From contig JACPCR010000066.1 of NCBI GenBank assembly GCA_016179685.1, forward strand, positions 1 to 64,000: 64,000 bases of DNA, in the 5' to 3' direction. The DNA comes from Planctomycetota bacterium (GTDB lineage: Bacteria; Planctomycetota; PUPC01; JACPCR01). Shown one piece after another: positions 50,739-59,040 of this stretch (position 1 is its first letter; each line of letters begins with the position of its first letter). A model generated the notes under the pieces. It was not told where the DNA came from and ran no database searches. It saw only the letters and a list, made by a program, of their open reading frames with translations. The translations under genes and the position numbers were made by a program.

Positions 50739-51939
50739 TCTCGTCAGGGTGGATTTCCACCGGGGAGAAGTCCGGCCGCGTTATATTCGCGCGGACGATC
50801 CGGACCTTCTGGCGCTCGCGGAGGCGCTGCTGGGAATCTTCCGCGACCACGCGGGCCGGCCGTACCATGAGCTGGATTCAGAACTGGAAGAATTCCTCGG
50901 GACGGGAACGGCTTTCCTCTTGCACCGCGGTCTGGCCAAGCTGCTTCTCGACCGGTGCGAGTTCGCCACGGATGCCGCAGTCGAGCCCGAGCAGCTCCGC
51001 CGGGCCGTCTTCGAGGAGGCCGCGGCGGCCTACCGGAAATCCGGGCAGGAAGCATTCGATCGTGCCGGCATCCTGCTTCCGCTCGAAGCCCGGTTCGGCC
51101 TCGCGGCCGATTCCCTCGAAGGAGCGCTCTACGCCGACCTGAAGTCGGAACAGGTCTTGAAGGTGTTCGAGCCCTCTACGCCGGAGTGGCTGCTCCACCG
51201 TTACAACACGGCGCTGGCACAGGCCGTCCTGCTTCGGGCCAGCGCCGTCAAGATTCGCATGACGGGCCAGACGCCATCGCACTACCGCGCCCTTTTCCGC
51301 AAGCTCAAGTTCTTCCAACTCCTCCACCGCATCGAGCGGACGGCCGACGGCGGCTACCTCATCCACATCGACGGTCCCCTATCACTCTTCAAGTCTTCGC
51401 AGCGCTACGGCCTGCAAATGGCCGGCTTCCTCCCGACCCTGCTCCATCTCGACCAATGGACACTGGAGGCCTCTCTTCTCTGGGGCAAGCGGCATCGAGC
51501 GATGTCCTTCCGCCTCTCTCCGGACGATGGCCTCCTGCCGCACGGCAGCCTCCAGGCCCAGTGGCAGCCCGGGGAGATGTCCTGGCTGCCGGACCAGTTC
51601 GGAAAGCTCGAGTCCGGGTGGCAAATCTCTGCCGAAGCGGGGATTCTCGATCTCGGCGGGCAGGGCGTGCTCGCGCCCGATTACGTCTTCCGGCACGTCG
51701 ATACCGGCGTGCAGGTTTTTCTGGAGATTTTCGGCTTCTGGCGTCGGGCCGCGCTCGAGCCCCGGATCGAGCTGCTCAAGAAGCACGGGCCCCGCAACCT
51801 CATCCTGGGCGTTGCCAAGGAGCTTTACGCCGATGAGATGAATCTCGCCAACGTGCCTGCCGAGGTCTACGTCTTTCGCAGCACGCCGGTCGCCCGGGAG
51901 GTCCTGGCTCTTCTCGAGAAGTTTCTGCAGGAAGCCTGA
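50725..51939 (+). CDS. DUF790/Bax1-like nuclease partner of XPB
   Basis: A 404-residue DUF790 protein. The start LTADLVRVDFHRGEVRPRYI, the central LLHRYNTALAQAVLLRAS, the substrate-recognition segment YRALFRKLKFFQLLHRI and the C-terminal PD-(D/E)XK-like region (APDYVFRHVDTGVQVFLEIFGFW ... LILGVAKEL) are typical of Bax1, which forms a complex with XPB and incises DNA. The start is GTG 50725 with GGAGG upstream. Overlap with the helicase gene supports a shared unit. The pair is well known from archaea and scattered bacteria and is likely a repair system, possibly replacing or complementing UvrABC. Confidence 0.85.
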   Translation: MLTADLVRVDFHRGEVRPRYIRADDPDLLALAEALLGIFRDHAGRPYHELDSELEEFLGTGTAFLLHRGLAKLLLDRCEFATDAAVEPEQLRRAVFEEAAAAYRKSGQEAFDRAGILLPLEARFGLAADSLEGALYADLKSEQVLKVFEPSTPEWLLHRYNTALAQAVLLRASAVKIRMTGQTPSHYRALFRKLKFFQLLHRIERTADGGYLIHIDGPLSLFKSSQRYGLQMAGFLPTLLHLDQWTLEASLLWGKRHRAMSFRLSPDDGLLPHGSLQAQWQPGEMSWLPDQFGKLESGWQISAEAGILDLGGQGVLAPDYVFRHVDTGVQVFLEIFGFWRRAALEPRIELLKKHGPRNLILGVAKELYADEMNLANVPAEVYVFRSTPVAREVLALLEKFLQEA

Positions 51940-52072
51940 AAATGAAATCCACTTCGCCCTTCGGGCTCGCGGATTTCAGAGCCAGGACTGGCCCGGCTTC
52001 GCAGGCCCAACCCTGGCGGGTCAGCAGAAGTTTTTATTGAAATCCGCCTGCCGGCGGATTTCACAAGAAACG
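51936..52072. repeat. Interspersed repeat R2, copy 2
   Basis: The reverse complement of 26140-26277, with the same order of AAATCCGC, CAGGGTTGGGC, and GAGCCCGAAGGGCG segments. It starts inside the stop codon of the Bax1-like gene (TGA at 51937-51939) and probably inserted there or replaced its original 3' end. Confidence 0.7.
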
Positions 52073-52255
52073 CAGACGCCCGGAGGGCGGCGGCATTTCT
52101 CCTAAGGGAATTCCGGGGAGGTCGCCGCGCCTGTGCGCGGTTGTCTTGCAGCGCCCGCCCTTTCTGTTATCCTAAAATTCAGTCCGGGGTTGCATGGTCG
52201 CCGCTTCGAGGGGGTTGGCGACTTCGTGGGGAGGTCGATAGGTGAGGCCCGCTTC

Positions 52256-53107
52256 ATGAATCCGCTCTGGTCAACGCTGCGATTTCTGGTGCTTCTTGCG
52301 TCCGCGCCGGTCTTGGCCGACACGGTGTTTCTCAAGGATGGGACGAAACGAGAGGGCAAAGTCGTGGCCGAGAAGGACGCCGAGATCGCGTTTTCCGTCG
52401 GCCTGGGAGAGATGTTCGTCGAGGTGCTGATCCCGAGGGCCAGCATCGACCGCATCGAGCGCGCCACGACTCGGAACGAGCAGCTCCTGGAGGAATACCG
52501 GGACCGCCTGGCCCGTTTGGACGACACGCGGGCCCAGTCGTGGTATGAGCTGGGCGCGTGGTGCGATCAGCAGCCCTATCTGTCGCGGCAGGCCTCGCGG
52601 GCCTACGAGACGGCGATCGAGCTGGACCCGGACCACGCGGCCGCGCGCCAGAAGCTCGGCTTCGTTCGTTACCGCGACGAATGGATGCCGGCGGAGAAGG
52701 CTCTCCATGCCCAACAGGCGGAGGAGGCTCAGGAGGCGGAGGGAGGCCGCGACCGCACCCGCGAGCTGATTGATGCGGCCTTCCAGCAGTCCGCAGAATC
52801 GTTGCGAGACCGCGCTCTCCGCGCGGAAGCCGAGCTCGCCGCCGAGCGCAAGATGCGACAGCACGCGGAGCACCGGATTCAGGAGCTGGAAGACCGGCTG
52901 GACCGGCTCGAACGAGAGGTCGGCCGGCCGCGCGCCAGTTCCACGCTCGAGCGCCGGCCCATCATCATTCTGGGCGATCGCTGTTGTGCCCGATTTCCCC
53001 ATCCGGGCACCGACTGCAAGGGCAGGCCCCTGCCGGGAGAAAAACCTTCGGACGTTCCGAAGACCGAAACCAAGGTGAGCCCGAGCATCCCGGCTGCCGA
53101 GCCCTGA
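52256..53107 (+). CDS. Secreted protein with TPR-like and coiled-coil regions
   Basis: A 283-residue protein with a signal peptide (STLRFLVLLASAPVLA). A short beta domain follows (DTVFLKDGTKREGKVVAEKDAEIAF, common in planctomycete-like periplasmic proteins). A TPR-like pair comes next (SRQASRAYETAIELDPDHAAARQKLGFVRYRDEWM) and a long charged coiled coil (about 150-220). The C-terminus has CC and a Pro-rich end. The protein is likely periplasmic and structural, with unknown partner. It begins at ATG 52256, which gives the signal peptide. Confidence 0.7.
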   Translation: MNPLWSTLRFLVLLASAPVLADTVFLKDGTKREGKVVAEKDAEIAFSVGLGEMFVEVLIPRASIDRIERATTRNEQLLEEYRDRLARLDDTRAQSWYELGAWCDQQPYLSRQASRAYETAIELDPDHAAARQKLGFVRYRDEWMPAEKALHAQQAEEAQEAEGGRDRTRELIDAAFQQSAESLRDRALRAEAELAAERKMRQHAEHRIQELEDRLDRLEREVGRPRASSTLERRPIIILGDRCCARFPHPGTDCKGRPLPGEKPSDVPKTETKVSPSIPAAEP

Positions 53108-53384
53108 CGAGGAAGCGAGAGGCACCGAAGACGGGTGTCTCGCATCCCTGTTCAGCAGTGCACCAGCACTTCCGGACGCGAGGGACAGCGAAGCCGCGGG
53201 ACGGACGAACAGACGCGGCGTCCTGACCTTGTTTCATGACGTCCTCCTGCTCGTCCTCGAAACGCGAGCGGACTCTTCGACGTCGAGGACGAACACACAC
53301 GGCAGTCCGAGACGTGTCTCCTTTGTGACGGTCTTGAATCTTGCTGACGTCGAGTAAGAGATTCCAGGGAAAGGAGTTTGCTTC

Positions 53385-54446
53385 ATGTATGAGATTGGCG
53401 TCATTCCGGGGGATGGAACGGGTCCGGAGGTCACTCGCGAGGCCGTCAAGGTTCTTCACGCCGTTGCCCAGAAGAAGGGCTTTCGCGTCCACCTGGAAAC
53501 CTACGATTTCGGCGGCGAGCGATACCTTCGGACGGGCGAAGTCCTGCCGGACTCCGCGCTGCAAGAGTTCCGCCGGTTTCACGCCATGCTTCTGGGGGCC
53601 GTGGGCCACCCGGACGTGAAGCCCGGCATTCTAGAGAAGGGCCTGCTATTGCGCATCCGATTCGAGCTTCAGCAGTACATCAACCTCCGGCCCGTCAAGC
53701 TGTACCCCGGCGTCGATTGTCCGCTCAAGAACAAGGGGCCCGAGCACATCAACTTCACCATTGTCCGCGAGAACAATGAGGGGCTCTATTCCGGGGCCGG
53801 CGGGTTTCTCCGCAAGGGCACCGCGGAGGAAGTGGCCATACAGGAGATGATCAATACGCGGCCCGGGGTGGAACGCTGCGTCCGCTGGGCGTTCCAGTAC
53901 ACTCGCAAGTACGGCACGAAGAGTCCCAAGACCCTCACTCTCGTCGCGAAGACGAACGTGCTCACCTTCGCCCACGACCTCTGGGAGCGCTGCTTCCATG
54001 AGGTGGGCAAGGCGGATTTCCCGGACATCAAGCGCGACTATGCGCACGTGGATGCGACGTGCATGTGGATGGTCAAGAACCCGGAATTTTTCGATGTGAT
54101 CGTGACGGAGAACATGTTCGGCGACATCATCACGGACCTCGGCGCCATGATCCAGGGGGGGCTCGGCATCGCCGCAGGCGGCAACATCAACCCGGAAGGG
54201 GTCTCCATGTTCGAGCCCATCGGAGGCAGCGCGCCCAAGTACACCGGAAAAGGCGTGATCAACCCGCTGGCCGCCATCTGCTCCATGGGCATGATGTTGC
54301 AGCACCTCGGTGAGGAAGAGGCCGCCCGGTCCGTCGAAGACGCCGTCAAGTTCGTCACCGCCAAGAAAATACAGAGCCTGAGCGCCGGCAAGATGGGTTA
54401 TTCAACCTCGGAGGTGGGCGACCTGGTCGCCAGCGCGCTGGCGTAG
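53385..54446 (+). CDS. leuB: Isopropylmalate/isocitrate dehydrogenase family, LeuB-like
   Basis: A 353-residue decarboxylating dehydrogenase. The start YEIGVIPGDGTGPEVTREAVKVL, the substrate loop RIRFELQQYINLRPVKLYPG, TIVRENNEGLYSGAGGF, and the Asp-rich metal site (FDVIVTENMFGDIITDLGAMI) are conserved. GSAPKYTGKGVINPLAAI is the NAD(P)-binding turn. The motifs suit 3-isopropylmalate dehydrogenase (leucine synthesis), but tartrate or homoisocitrate dehydrogenase cannot be excluded. AAAGGAG precedes the ATG. No leuA, leuC or leuD gene is next to it. Confidence 0.8.
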   Translation: MYEIGVIPGDGTGPEVTREAVKVLHAVAQKKGFRVHLETYDFGGERYLRTGEVLPDSALQEFRRFHAMLLGAVGHPDVKPGILEKGLLLRIRFELQQYINLRPVKLYPGVDCPLKNKGPEHINFTIVRENNEGLYSGAGGFLRKGTAEEVAIQEMINTRPGVERCVRWAFQYTRKYGTKSPKTLTLVAKTNVLTFAHDLWERCFHEVGKADFPDIKRDYAHVDATCMWMVKNPEFFDVIVTENMFGDIITDLGAMIQGGLGIAAGGNINPEGVSMFEPIGGSAPKYTGKGVINPLAAICSMGMMLQHLGEEEAARSVEDAVKFVTAKKIQSLSAGKMGYSTSEVGDLVASALA

Positions 54447-54565
54447 CGAAGCGCGTGAGCGCTTCGGCTCTTGGAGTTTCGTAACGAAGCGCGTGAGCGC
54501 TTCGGCGGGGCCGGACGCGTGCGAGTCGAGAATTTTCGTAGCGAAGCGCGCGAGCGCCTCGGCTG
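54447..54565. repeat. Three GAAGCGCGTGAGCGCTTC palindromes after leuB
   Basis: The segment following the leuB stop repeats GTAGCGAAGCGCGTGAGCGCTTCGGC three times with small changes (about 54443-54468, 54481-54507, 54538-54563). The same core occurs inside the MITE-like elements near 7 and 10 kb. The palindromes could act in transcript ending or stability. No gene lies in the interval to argJ. Confidence 0.6.
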
Positions 54566-54605
54566 CGTCCGAGAGGGACTAATCGTGGATTGGCGTAAAC
54601 GTTCC

Positions 54606-55832
54606 ATGGGCACACCTGACGCCATTGAAGCCGTTCCCGGCGGCGTTCTCGCTGCGCGGGGATTCCGCGCCGCGGGGGTCCCTTGCGGAATCAAGCAGAG
54701 AAAAGGCCAGCCCGATCTCGCCTTGGTCGTCGCAGACGGTCCGGCCGCCGCCGCTGGCACCTTGACCCTCAATCACGTCAAGGCCGCACCGGTCCGCTGG
54801 TGTCGGAAAATCCTCCGGCGGAATCGGCCCGTGCGGGCCATCGTGGTCAACAGCGGCAACGCCAATGCCTGCACCGGCTCCCGCGGGGACGCGGATGCTG
54901 CGGCCACGGCCGAATTCGCTGCGGCCCGACTCGCCGTCTCCCCTGAAGAGGTCCTGGTCTCCTCCACCGGTGTGATCGGCCACTACCTGCCGATGGAGAA
55001 GGTCCAGAAGGGCATCGACCGCGCGGCCGGGGCCCTTGCACGGGGGCCCGAGGCTGGAAGCCGGTTCGCTCAGGCCATCCTCACCACCGATACACGGCGC
55101 AAAGAGTTCGCCGTCCGGGTGTCGTGCGGCCGGGCGCAATTCTTTGTCGGCGGCTGCGCCAAGGGAGCGGGGATGATCGGACCCCGCATGGCCACGATGC
55201 TGGCCTATGTGACGACGGACGCTCGGGTGGAGGCGGCGGCACTTCGGCGGGCCCTCGGCCGCGCGGTCCAGCAATCCTTCAATGCCATCAGCGTGGACGG
55301 GCACACCAGCACGAATGATACCGCGGTGATCCTATCGAGCGGGTCCTCCGGCGTGGCCATTCGGTCGCCGCGCCTGTGCGCCCTGTTCCAGGCCGCTCTG
55401 GACCGCGTCACCCTCGAGCTGGCCAAGGCCATTGTCCGCGATGGCGAGGGTGCGACCAAGCTCGTCCAAATCCAGGTCGCCGGGGCCAGAAGCCACGCGG
55501 AGGCCCGCCGGATCGCCCATACCATGGCGCGGTCGCCCCTCAACATGACCGCCATTCACGGGGGAGACCCGAACTGGGGACGGTTCGTCTCCTCCGCCGG
55601 CTACGCCGGGCCCCGGCTCGTGGAAGCTCGGACTCAATTGTTCATCAATGGCCTCCCCGCGTATCTCCATGGATTGCCGGCCGCCACCCCCGTGGAGAAG
55701 CTGGCCGCCGAGATGCGCCGGCCGGAAATCACGCTCCTCCTCGACCTCGGGCTCGGGCGCGGCATCGCCACGGTCTGGGGCTGCGATCTTTCCCGTGATT
55801 ACATTACCATCAACGCCGATTACCATACGTGA
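54606..55832 (+). CDS. argJ: Bifunctional ornithine acetyltransferase/N-acetylglutamate synthase
   Basis: A 408-residue ArgJ. It transfers acetyl from N-acetylornithine to glutamate and, in the bifunctional form, from acetyl-CoA. Hallmarks are VVNSGNANACTGSRGDADA and the self-cleavage site KGAGMIGPRMATMLAYVTTDA, where the Thr becomes the N-terminal nucleophile of the beta chain. SVDGHTSTNDTAVIL and NPNWGR-like GDPNWGRFVSSAGYAG follow. The length fits the family. The start is uncertain: no clear ribosome binding site precedes ATG 54606. No other arg gene is adjacent. Confidence 0.95.
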   Translation: MGTPDAIEAVPGGVLAARGFRAAGVPCGIKQRKGQPDLALVVADGPAAAAGTLTLNHVKAAPVRWCRKILRRNRPVRAIVVNSGNANACTGSRGDADAAATAEFAAARLAVSPEEVLVSSTGVIGHYLPMEKVQKGIDRAAGALARGPEAGSRFAQAILTTDTRRKEFAVRVSCGRAQFFVGGCAKGAGMIGPRMATMLAYVTTDARVEAAALRRALGRAVQQSFNAISVDGHTSTNDTAVILSSGSSGVAIRSPRLCALFQAALDRVTLELAKAIVRDGEGATKLVQIQVAGARSHAEARRIAHTMARSPLNMTAIHGGDPNWGRFVSSAGYAGPRLVEARTQLFINGLPAYLHGLPAATPVEKLAAEMRRPEITLLLDLGLGRGIATVWGCDLSRDYITINADYHT

Positions 55833-55846
55833 CGCGGCCGGGTAGG

Positions 55847-55880
55847 CGAGCTCGGAAGTGCGTCCGCACTTCCGAGCTCG
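55847..55880. terminator. Perfect hairpin after argJ
   Basis: CGAGCTCGGAAGTGC / GCACTTCCGAGCTCG, an exact 15-bp stem with loop GTCC, lies 14 bases after the argJ stop and 28 bases before the Clp_N gene. It has the AGTGC/GCACT apex shared with other hairpins here. No T-tract follows. Confidence 0.65.
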
Positions 55881-55908
55881 TGTGCTGCTTCTTGGGAAGA
55901 CGAAGACG

Positions 55909-57435
55909 ATGAGTGAACTTCTGACGGATCGTGCTGTTCTCTGCCTGGCACACGCCCAGGAAGAGGCCAAGAAACTCCAGCATGACGCTATCCGGACCGA
56001 ACATATCCTGCTGGGGCTTCTCCGGGAGGGCGGCGGTCTCGCATGCGCCATACTCCAGAATGTTCCCATCGATCTGAGCGCGTTGCGTGAGGAGATACTC
56101 AAGGGGTGTCCACCCGGCCAAGCCGTGGGTTCGGGGAATCCGCCGCCGTCTGCGCTCTACAAGAAGGTCCTGGAACTGGCTTCGGAGGAGAGCCGCAACC
56201 TGGGCCACCCCTACATCGGAACCGAACATCTGCTTCTCGGGCTGCTGCGGGAAAATGAGGGGATCGCCGGCCTGGCTCTCCGATCCTTGGGCATCAGCCT
56301 TGAAAAAGCTCGTCAATGGCTGCTCACCCTTGTCCAGGCCTCCGGAGCTTCACCCGCGGCGGCTGCACCAAAGGCGAGCCAGAGCGACAAGGCATCCGCT
56401 GATTCCTCCCATGCCGCTGCGGAAGGACGCTCGACACCCTCCCCGCTGCCCGATGCCCTCTTCGAGCGGGTGACCCAGCGTGTGCGAAAGTGCCTGGAGA
56501 ACGCCCAGCAAGAAGCTCTCAAACGCAACCACCCGTTCGTGGGGACCGAACACCTCCTTCTGGGGCTGTTGCGGGACGAGAGTGGTGTGGCCTGCTCCGT
56601 TCTCAAGAAGCTCGGGGTCGAGTTCAAGGCGATCCAGGAGGCGGTGGACCGGCACACGCCGCCGGGGAAGGGCCCGGTCAAAGGCGAAGTCGCCTACTCG
56701 GCTCGTGCCTTGAGAGTGCTTCAATGGGCCTACCGTGAAGCCCAGAACATGCAGCACCGCTACGTGGGGACCGAGCACCTGCTTCTCGGCCTGCTCCGGG
56801 AGGAGCAGTGCATCGCCGCACAGGTTCTTCATGGACTCGGTTCGCGTTACCAGGCCGTGCGGGAGGAGATCGTGAAAATCCTCGGGATCGAATCGTCTCC
56901 TCGCTCACGTGAAGGCAAGGGCGCGTCCGAGCCGGCCCGCCGGGAGACCACTTCCAAGAAGCAGCCGGCGCGGTCCGACGCCCCGGTACGCGGTGCGGGA
57001 CCTCCTGCGGCCGATCCGGCGGCGGGCGTTGCTTCCGGTGCCCGGATTCGTTCCGAATACAGCCGCGATGCGGCGGAGATCGTCGCTCAGATTCAGGAGG
57101 TCGAGCGGCAGAAACAACTGGCCATCCAGCAGGAGAAATTCGAGGAAGCCGGGCGATGTCGTGACCAGCTTCTCGCTCTTTCCGAAAAGCTCGAAGGCGC
57201 GCTCAAGGGAAACCACACCGTCACGTTCACCTATGACGACGAGACGGTTCAATCGGTGCTGCAGCTCATGAGGCGCTACTGGCAGCTCAAGTCGGAAGGA
57301 GTGGACGACGCCGAGATATTGAACTGGATCAAGCTGCAGTTCTTCCGGCTTCCAGAATTCGCCCTGGCCCGTCAGCCCCGGAAGCGGCAACCTCCGCCTC
57401 CGCCGCAGGAGAAGGGTCCGGCATCCGCCAGCTAA
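55909..57435 (+). CDS. Clp N-domain repeat protein with UVR motif, no ATPase
   Basis: A 508-residue protein with four copies of the Clp_N half-repeat. Each shows the GTEHLLLGLLR core (or RTEHILLGLLR) and is about 70 residues long; together they form two Clp_N-type domains at about 1-145 and 185-335. A UVR motif (about 385-430; EVERQKQLAIQQEKFEEAGRCRDQLLAL) and a charged C-terminus follow. In ClpA/ClpC these domains bind substrates and adaptors ahead of two AAA+ ATPase domains, which are absent here. It may be a stand-alone adaptor or antagonist of a Clp protease; that is inference. Confidence 0.85.
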   Translation: MSELLTDRAVLCLAHAQEEAKKLQHDAIRTEHILLGLLREGGGLACAILQNVPIDLSALREEILKGCPPGQAVGSGNPPPSALYKKVLELASEESRNLGHPYIGTEHLLLGLLRENEGIAGLALRSLGISLEKARQWLLTLVQASGASPAAAAPKASQSDKASADSSHAAAEGRSTPSPLPDALFERVTQRVRKCLENAQQEALKRNHPFVGTEHLLLGLLRDESGVACSVLKKLGVEFKAIQEAVDRHTPPGKGPVKGEVAYSARALRVLQWAYREAQNMQHRYVGTEHLLLGLLREEQCIAAQVLHGLGSRYQAVREEIVKILGIESSPRSREGKGASEPARRETTSKKQPARSDAPVRGAGPPAADPAAGVASGARIRSEYSRDAAEIVAQIQEVERQKQLAIQQEKFEEAGRCRDQLLALSEKLEGALKGNHTVTFTYDDETVQSVLQLMRRYWQLKSEGVDDAEILNWIKLQFFRLPEFALARQPRKRQPPPPPQEKGPASAS

Positions 57436-57581
57436 GGTTCAGCGGTGGGAACGAGGGGACGTATTTCCACGGCTGAACATGAGGATCGCACGCGCAGCCG
57501 TTGACTCGTGGAACGCGGAAGTCCCTTCTGTTACATTCTTGCGTAAAGAGAGTGTCCTTTTCTCCTCTCGGGTTCAGAGTC

Positions 57582-57974
57582 ATGTCCCTTGGAAAGGCCA
57601 TCAAGCTCGCTCGAATTCAGTGTGGGGTTTCCCAGAAGGACCTGGCCAGCCGTACCGGAATCCCTATCTGGACGCTTTCGAAGATCGAGACCGGTCGCAC
57701 GGTGCGCATCCGGCCGGATAACCTCCGGGTGATCACCGAGGTTCTCGGAACATCCACGGATGCGCTCATGGCGCAGGTTGGGGGTCGAGAGGTGGATTCG
57801 TCCCAGAAGGAGTTGGAACGGCGGATTTCGGACCTGGACGAGCGGCTGAAGATTCTCGATGAGGACGGCCTGGCGAAGATAGCCTCGTACATCGAGTTCC
57901 TCATCGTGGAACAGCGCCGTGCGCCGGTCACGGCCAGAGCGACACCACCCTCCGATACCGCGCCGACCCGTTAG
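57582..57974 (+). CDS. XRE-family helix-turn-helix protein
   Basis: A 130-residue DNA-binding protein. The N-terminal 65 residues are a Cro/C1-type HTH (LGKAIKLARIQCGVSQKDLASRTGIPIWTLSKIETGR ... VITEVLGTSTDALMA). A coiled-coil helix and a short tail follow (KELERRISDLDERLKIL). It is probably a small repressor or activator of a nearby operon. The ATG at 57582 is preferred because it starts right at the HTH. It has no clear gene target in the window. Confidence 0.8.
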   Translation: MSLGKAIKLARIQCGVSQKDLASRTGIPIWTLSKIETGRTVRIRPDNLRVITEVLGTSTDALMAQVGGREVDSSQKELERRISDLDERLKILDEDGLAKIASYIEFLIVEQRRAPVTARATPPSDTAPTR

Positions 57975-58041
57975 CGGAGCTTCGTTGTGGGCTCTGCGAG
58001 TGGTCAAGACCGTATGCGGGTCAGATCGGCCGCACGGGCGT

Positions 58042-58992
58042 ATGCAGCAGTATCACCAGCGTACCCGTTCCCTGTCGTTCAGTCTTCTCCTCGTCCTTCC
58101 GTTGCTCGCGTTCTACGAGGCCTGGCTGCTTTTTTTCCGGCCGTCGGTCGTCAACGCGGCCGGGGTGGCCCTGAAGCTGCCCATGGAGTACCTCGCCCGG
58201 ATTTTCCAGCATTTCGGCAGCACCAATTTTCTCAATGCCACCCTCCTGTTCAATCTGGTCCTGATCGGAATCTTTTTCGTCGCTTATTACCGCACGCGGA
58301 AACAGGGAGATGTCCCGTTCGGCCTCTTCGTCCCCCTGCTCCTCGAGAGCGCGCTCTACGGTCTCCTCCTGGGCCGCGTCGTCCTCTGGATCATGCAGCT
58401 CCCTTCCCTGGTGTCCTCCGGCCGGCTGGCGATGTCCCAGCCGGCGACCGGAACGTTCGACTCGATCATGCTTTCGGTGGGCGCCGGGGTCTATGAGGAA
58501 ATCTTCTTCAGACTGCTCCTTGTCGGGGGGCTGTATGTGGCCGGCATCCTGATCTTCGATCGAGGCAAAGCGAATCTCGCGCTGGCGATGCTTCTGGCCG
58601 CGGCCGTTTTTCTCGCCGCGCTGAAGCAGTTCGCCATGAGCACGGGGCCTCTGACCTGGCCGGGTTTCGCCGGCGGGTTGATCCGGGATGCGCTTCTGAT
58701 TGCCGCGGCCGAAGCCCTGGTTCTCGGGCTTCACGCCTTTCTCATCTGGCTGCTCAAGAATCTGGGATTGAAGCCGCCCACGGCCGTCGGCTGTGCCAGC
58801 GTCTTCCTCGGCGCCCTCCTGTTCTCCGCCTTCCATCACGTGGGGCCCCTCGGATATCCCCTGGAAGCCCGCGCCTTCTTCTTCCGCTTCCTCGCCGGCC
58901 TGATCCTCTCCCTCATCTACCAGGTCCGTGGCCTCGGCGTCGCCGTCTATACCCACGCCTTTTACGATATCCTCGTCGTCTTCAGCCGTTAG
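58042..58992 (+). CDS. CPBP family intramembrane protease
   Basis: A 316-residue polytopic protein with the CPBP (Abi/Rce1) signature: GAGVYEEIFFRLLLVGGLY (EE and FR, about 148-166), LLFSAFHHVG (second His motif, about 255) and VYTHAFYDILVV (third). About eight hydrophobic segments are visible. Family members are predicted or shown to be membrane metal-dependent proteases or bacteriocin-immunity proteins. It ends in the hairpin shared with convergent glnE. Role unknown. Confidence 0.88.
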   Translation: MQQYHQRTRSLSFSLLLVLPLLAFYEAWLLFFRPSVVNAAGVALKLPMEYLARIFQHFGSTNFLNATLLFNLVLIGIFFVAYYRTRKQGDVPFGLFVPLLLESALYGLLLGRVVLWIMQLPSLVSSGRLAMSQPATGTFDSIMLSVGAGVYEEIFFRLLLVGGLYVAGILIFDRGKANLALAMLLAAAVFLAALKQFAMSTGPLTWPGFAGGLIRDALLIAAAEALVLGLHAFLIWLLKNLGLKPPTAVGCASVFLGALLFSAFHHVGPLGYPLEARAFFFRFLAGLILSLIYQVRGLGVAVYTHAFYDILVVFSR

Positions 58993-59040
58993 CAGAGGCG
59001 GAGGGAAGTGCATCAGCACCTCCCTCCGCCTCTGCTAACG
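58987..59040. terminator. Hairpin overlapping both stops of CPBP and glnE
   Basis: Two 25-base arms (CGTTAGCAGAGGCGGAGGGA AGTGC and its complement) pair with one mismatch around loop ATCA. The CPBP stop codon lies in the left arm. The glnE stop codon (TGA, minus strand, 59013-59015) lies in the apex, so the last glnE codons (RGGGRC) are encoded by the hairpin. It likely ends both transcripts. Confidence 0.7.
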
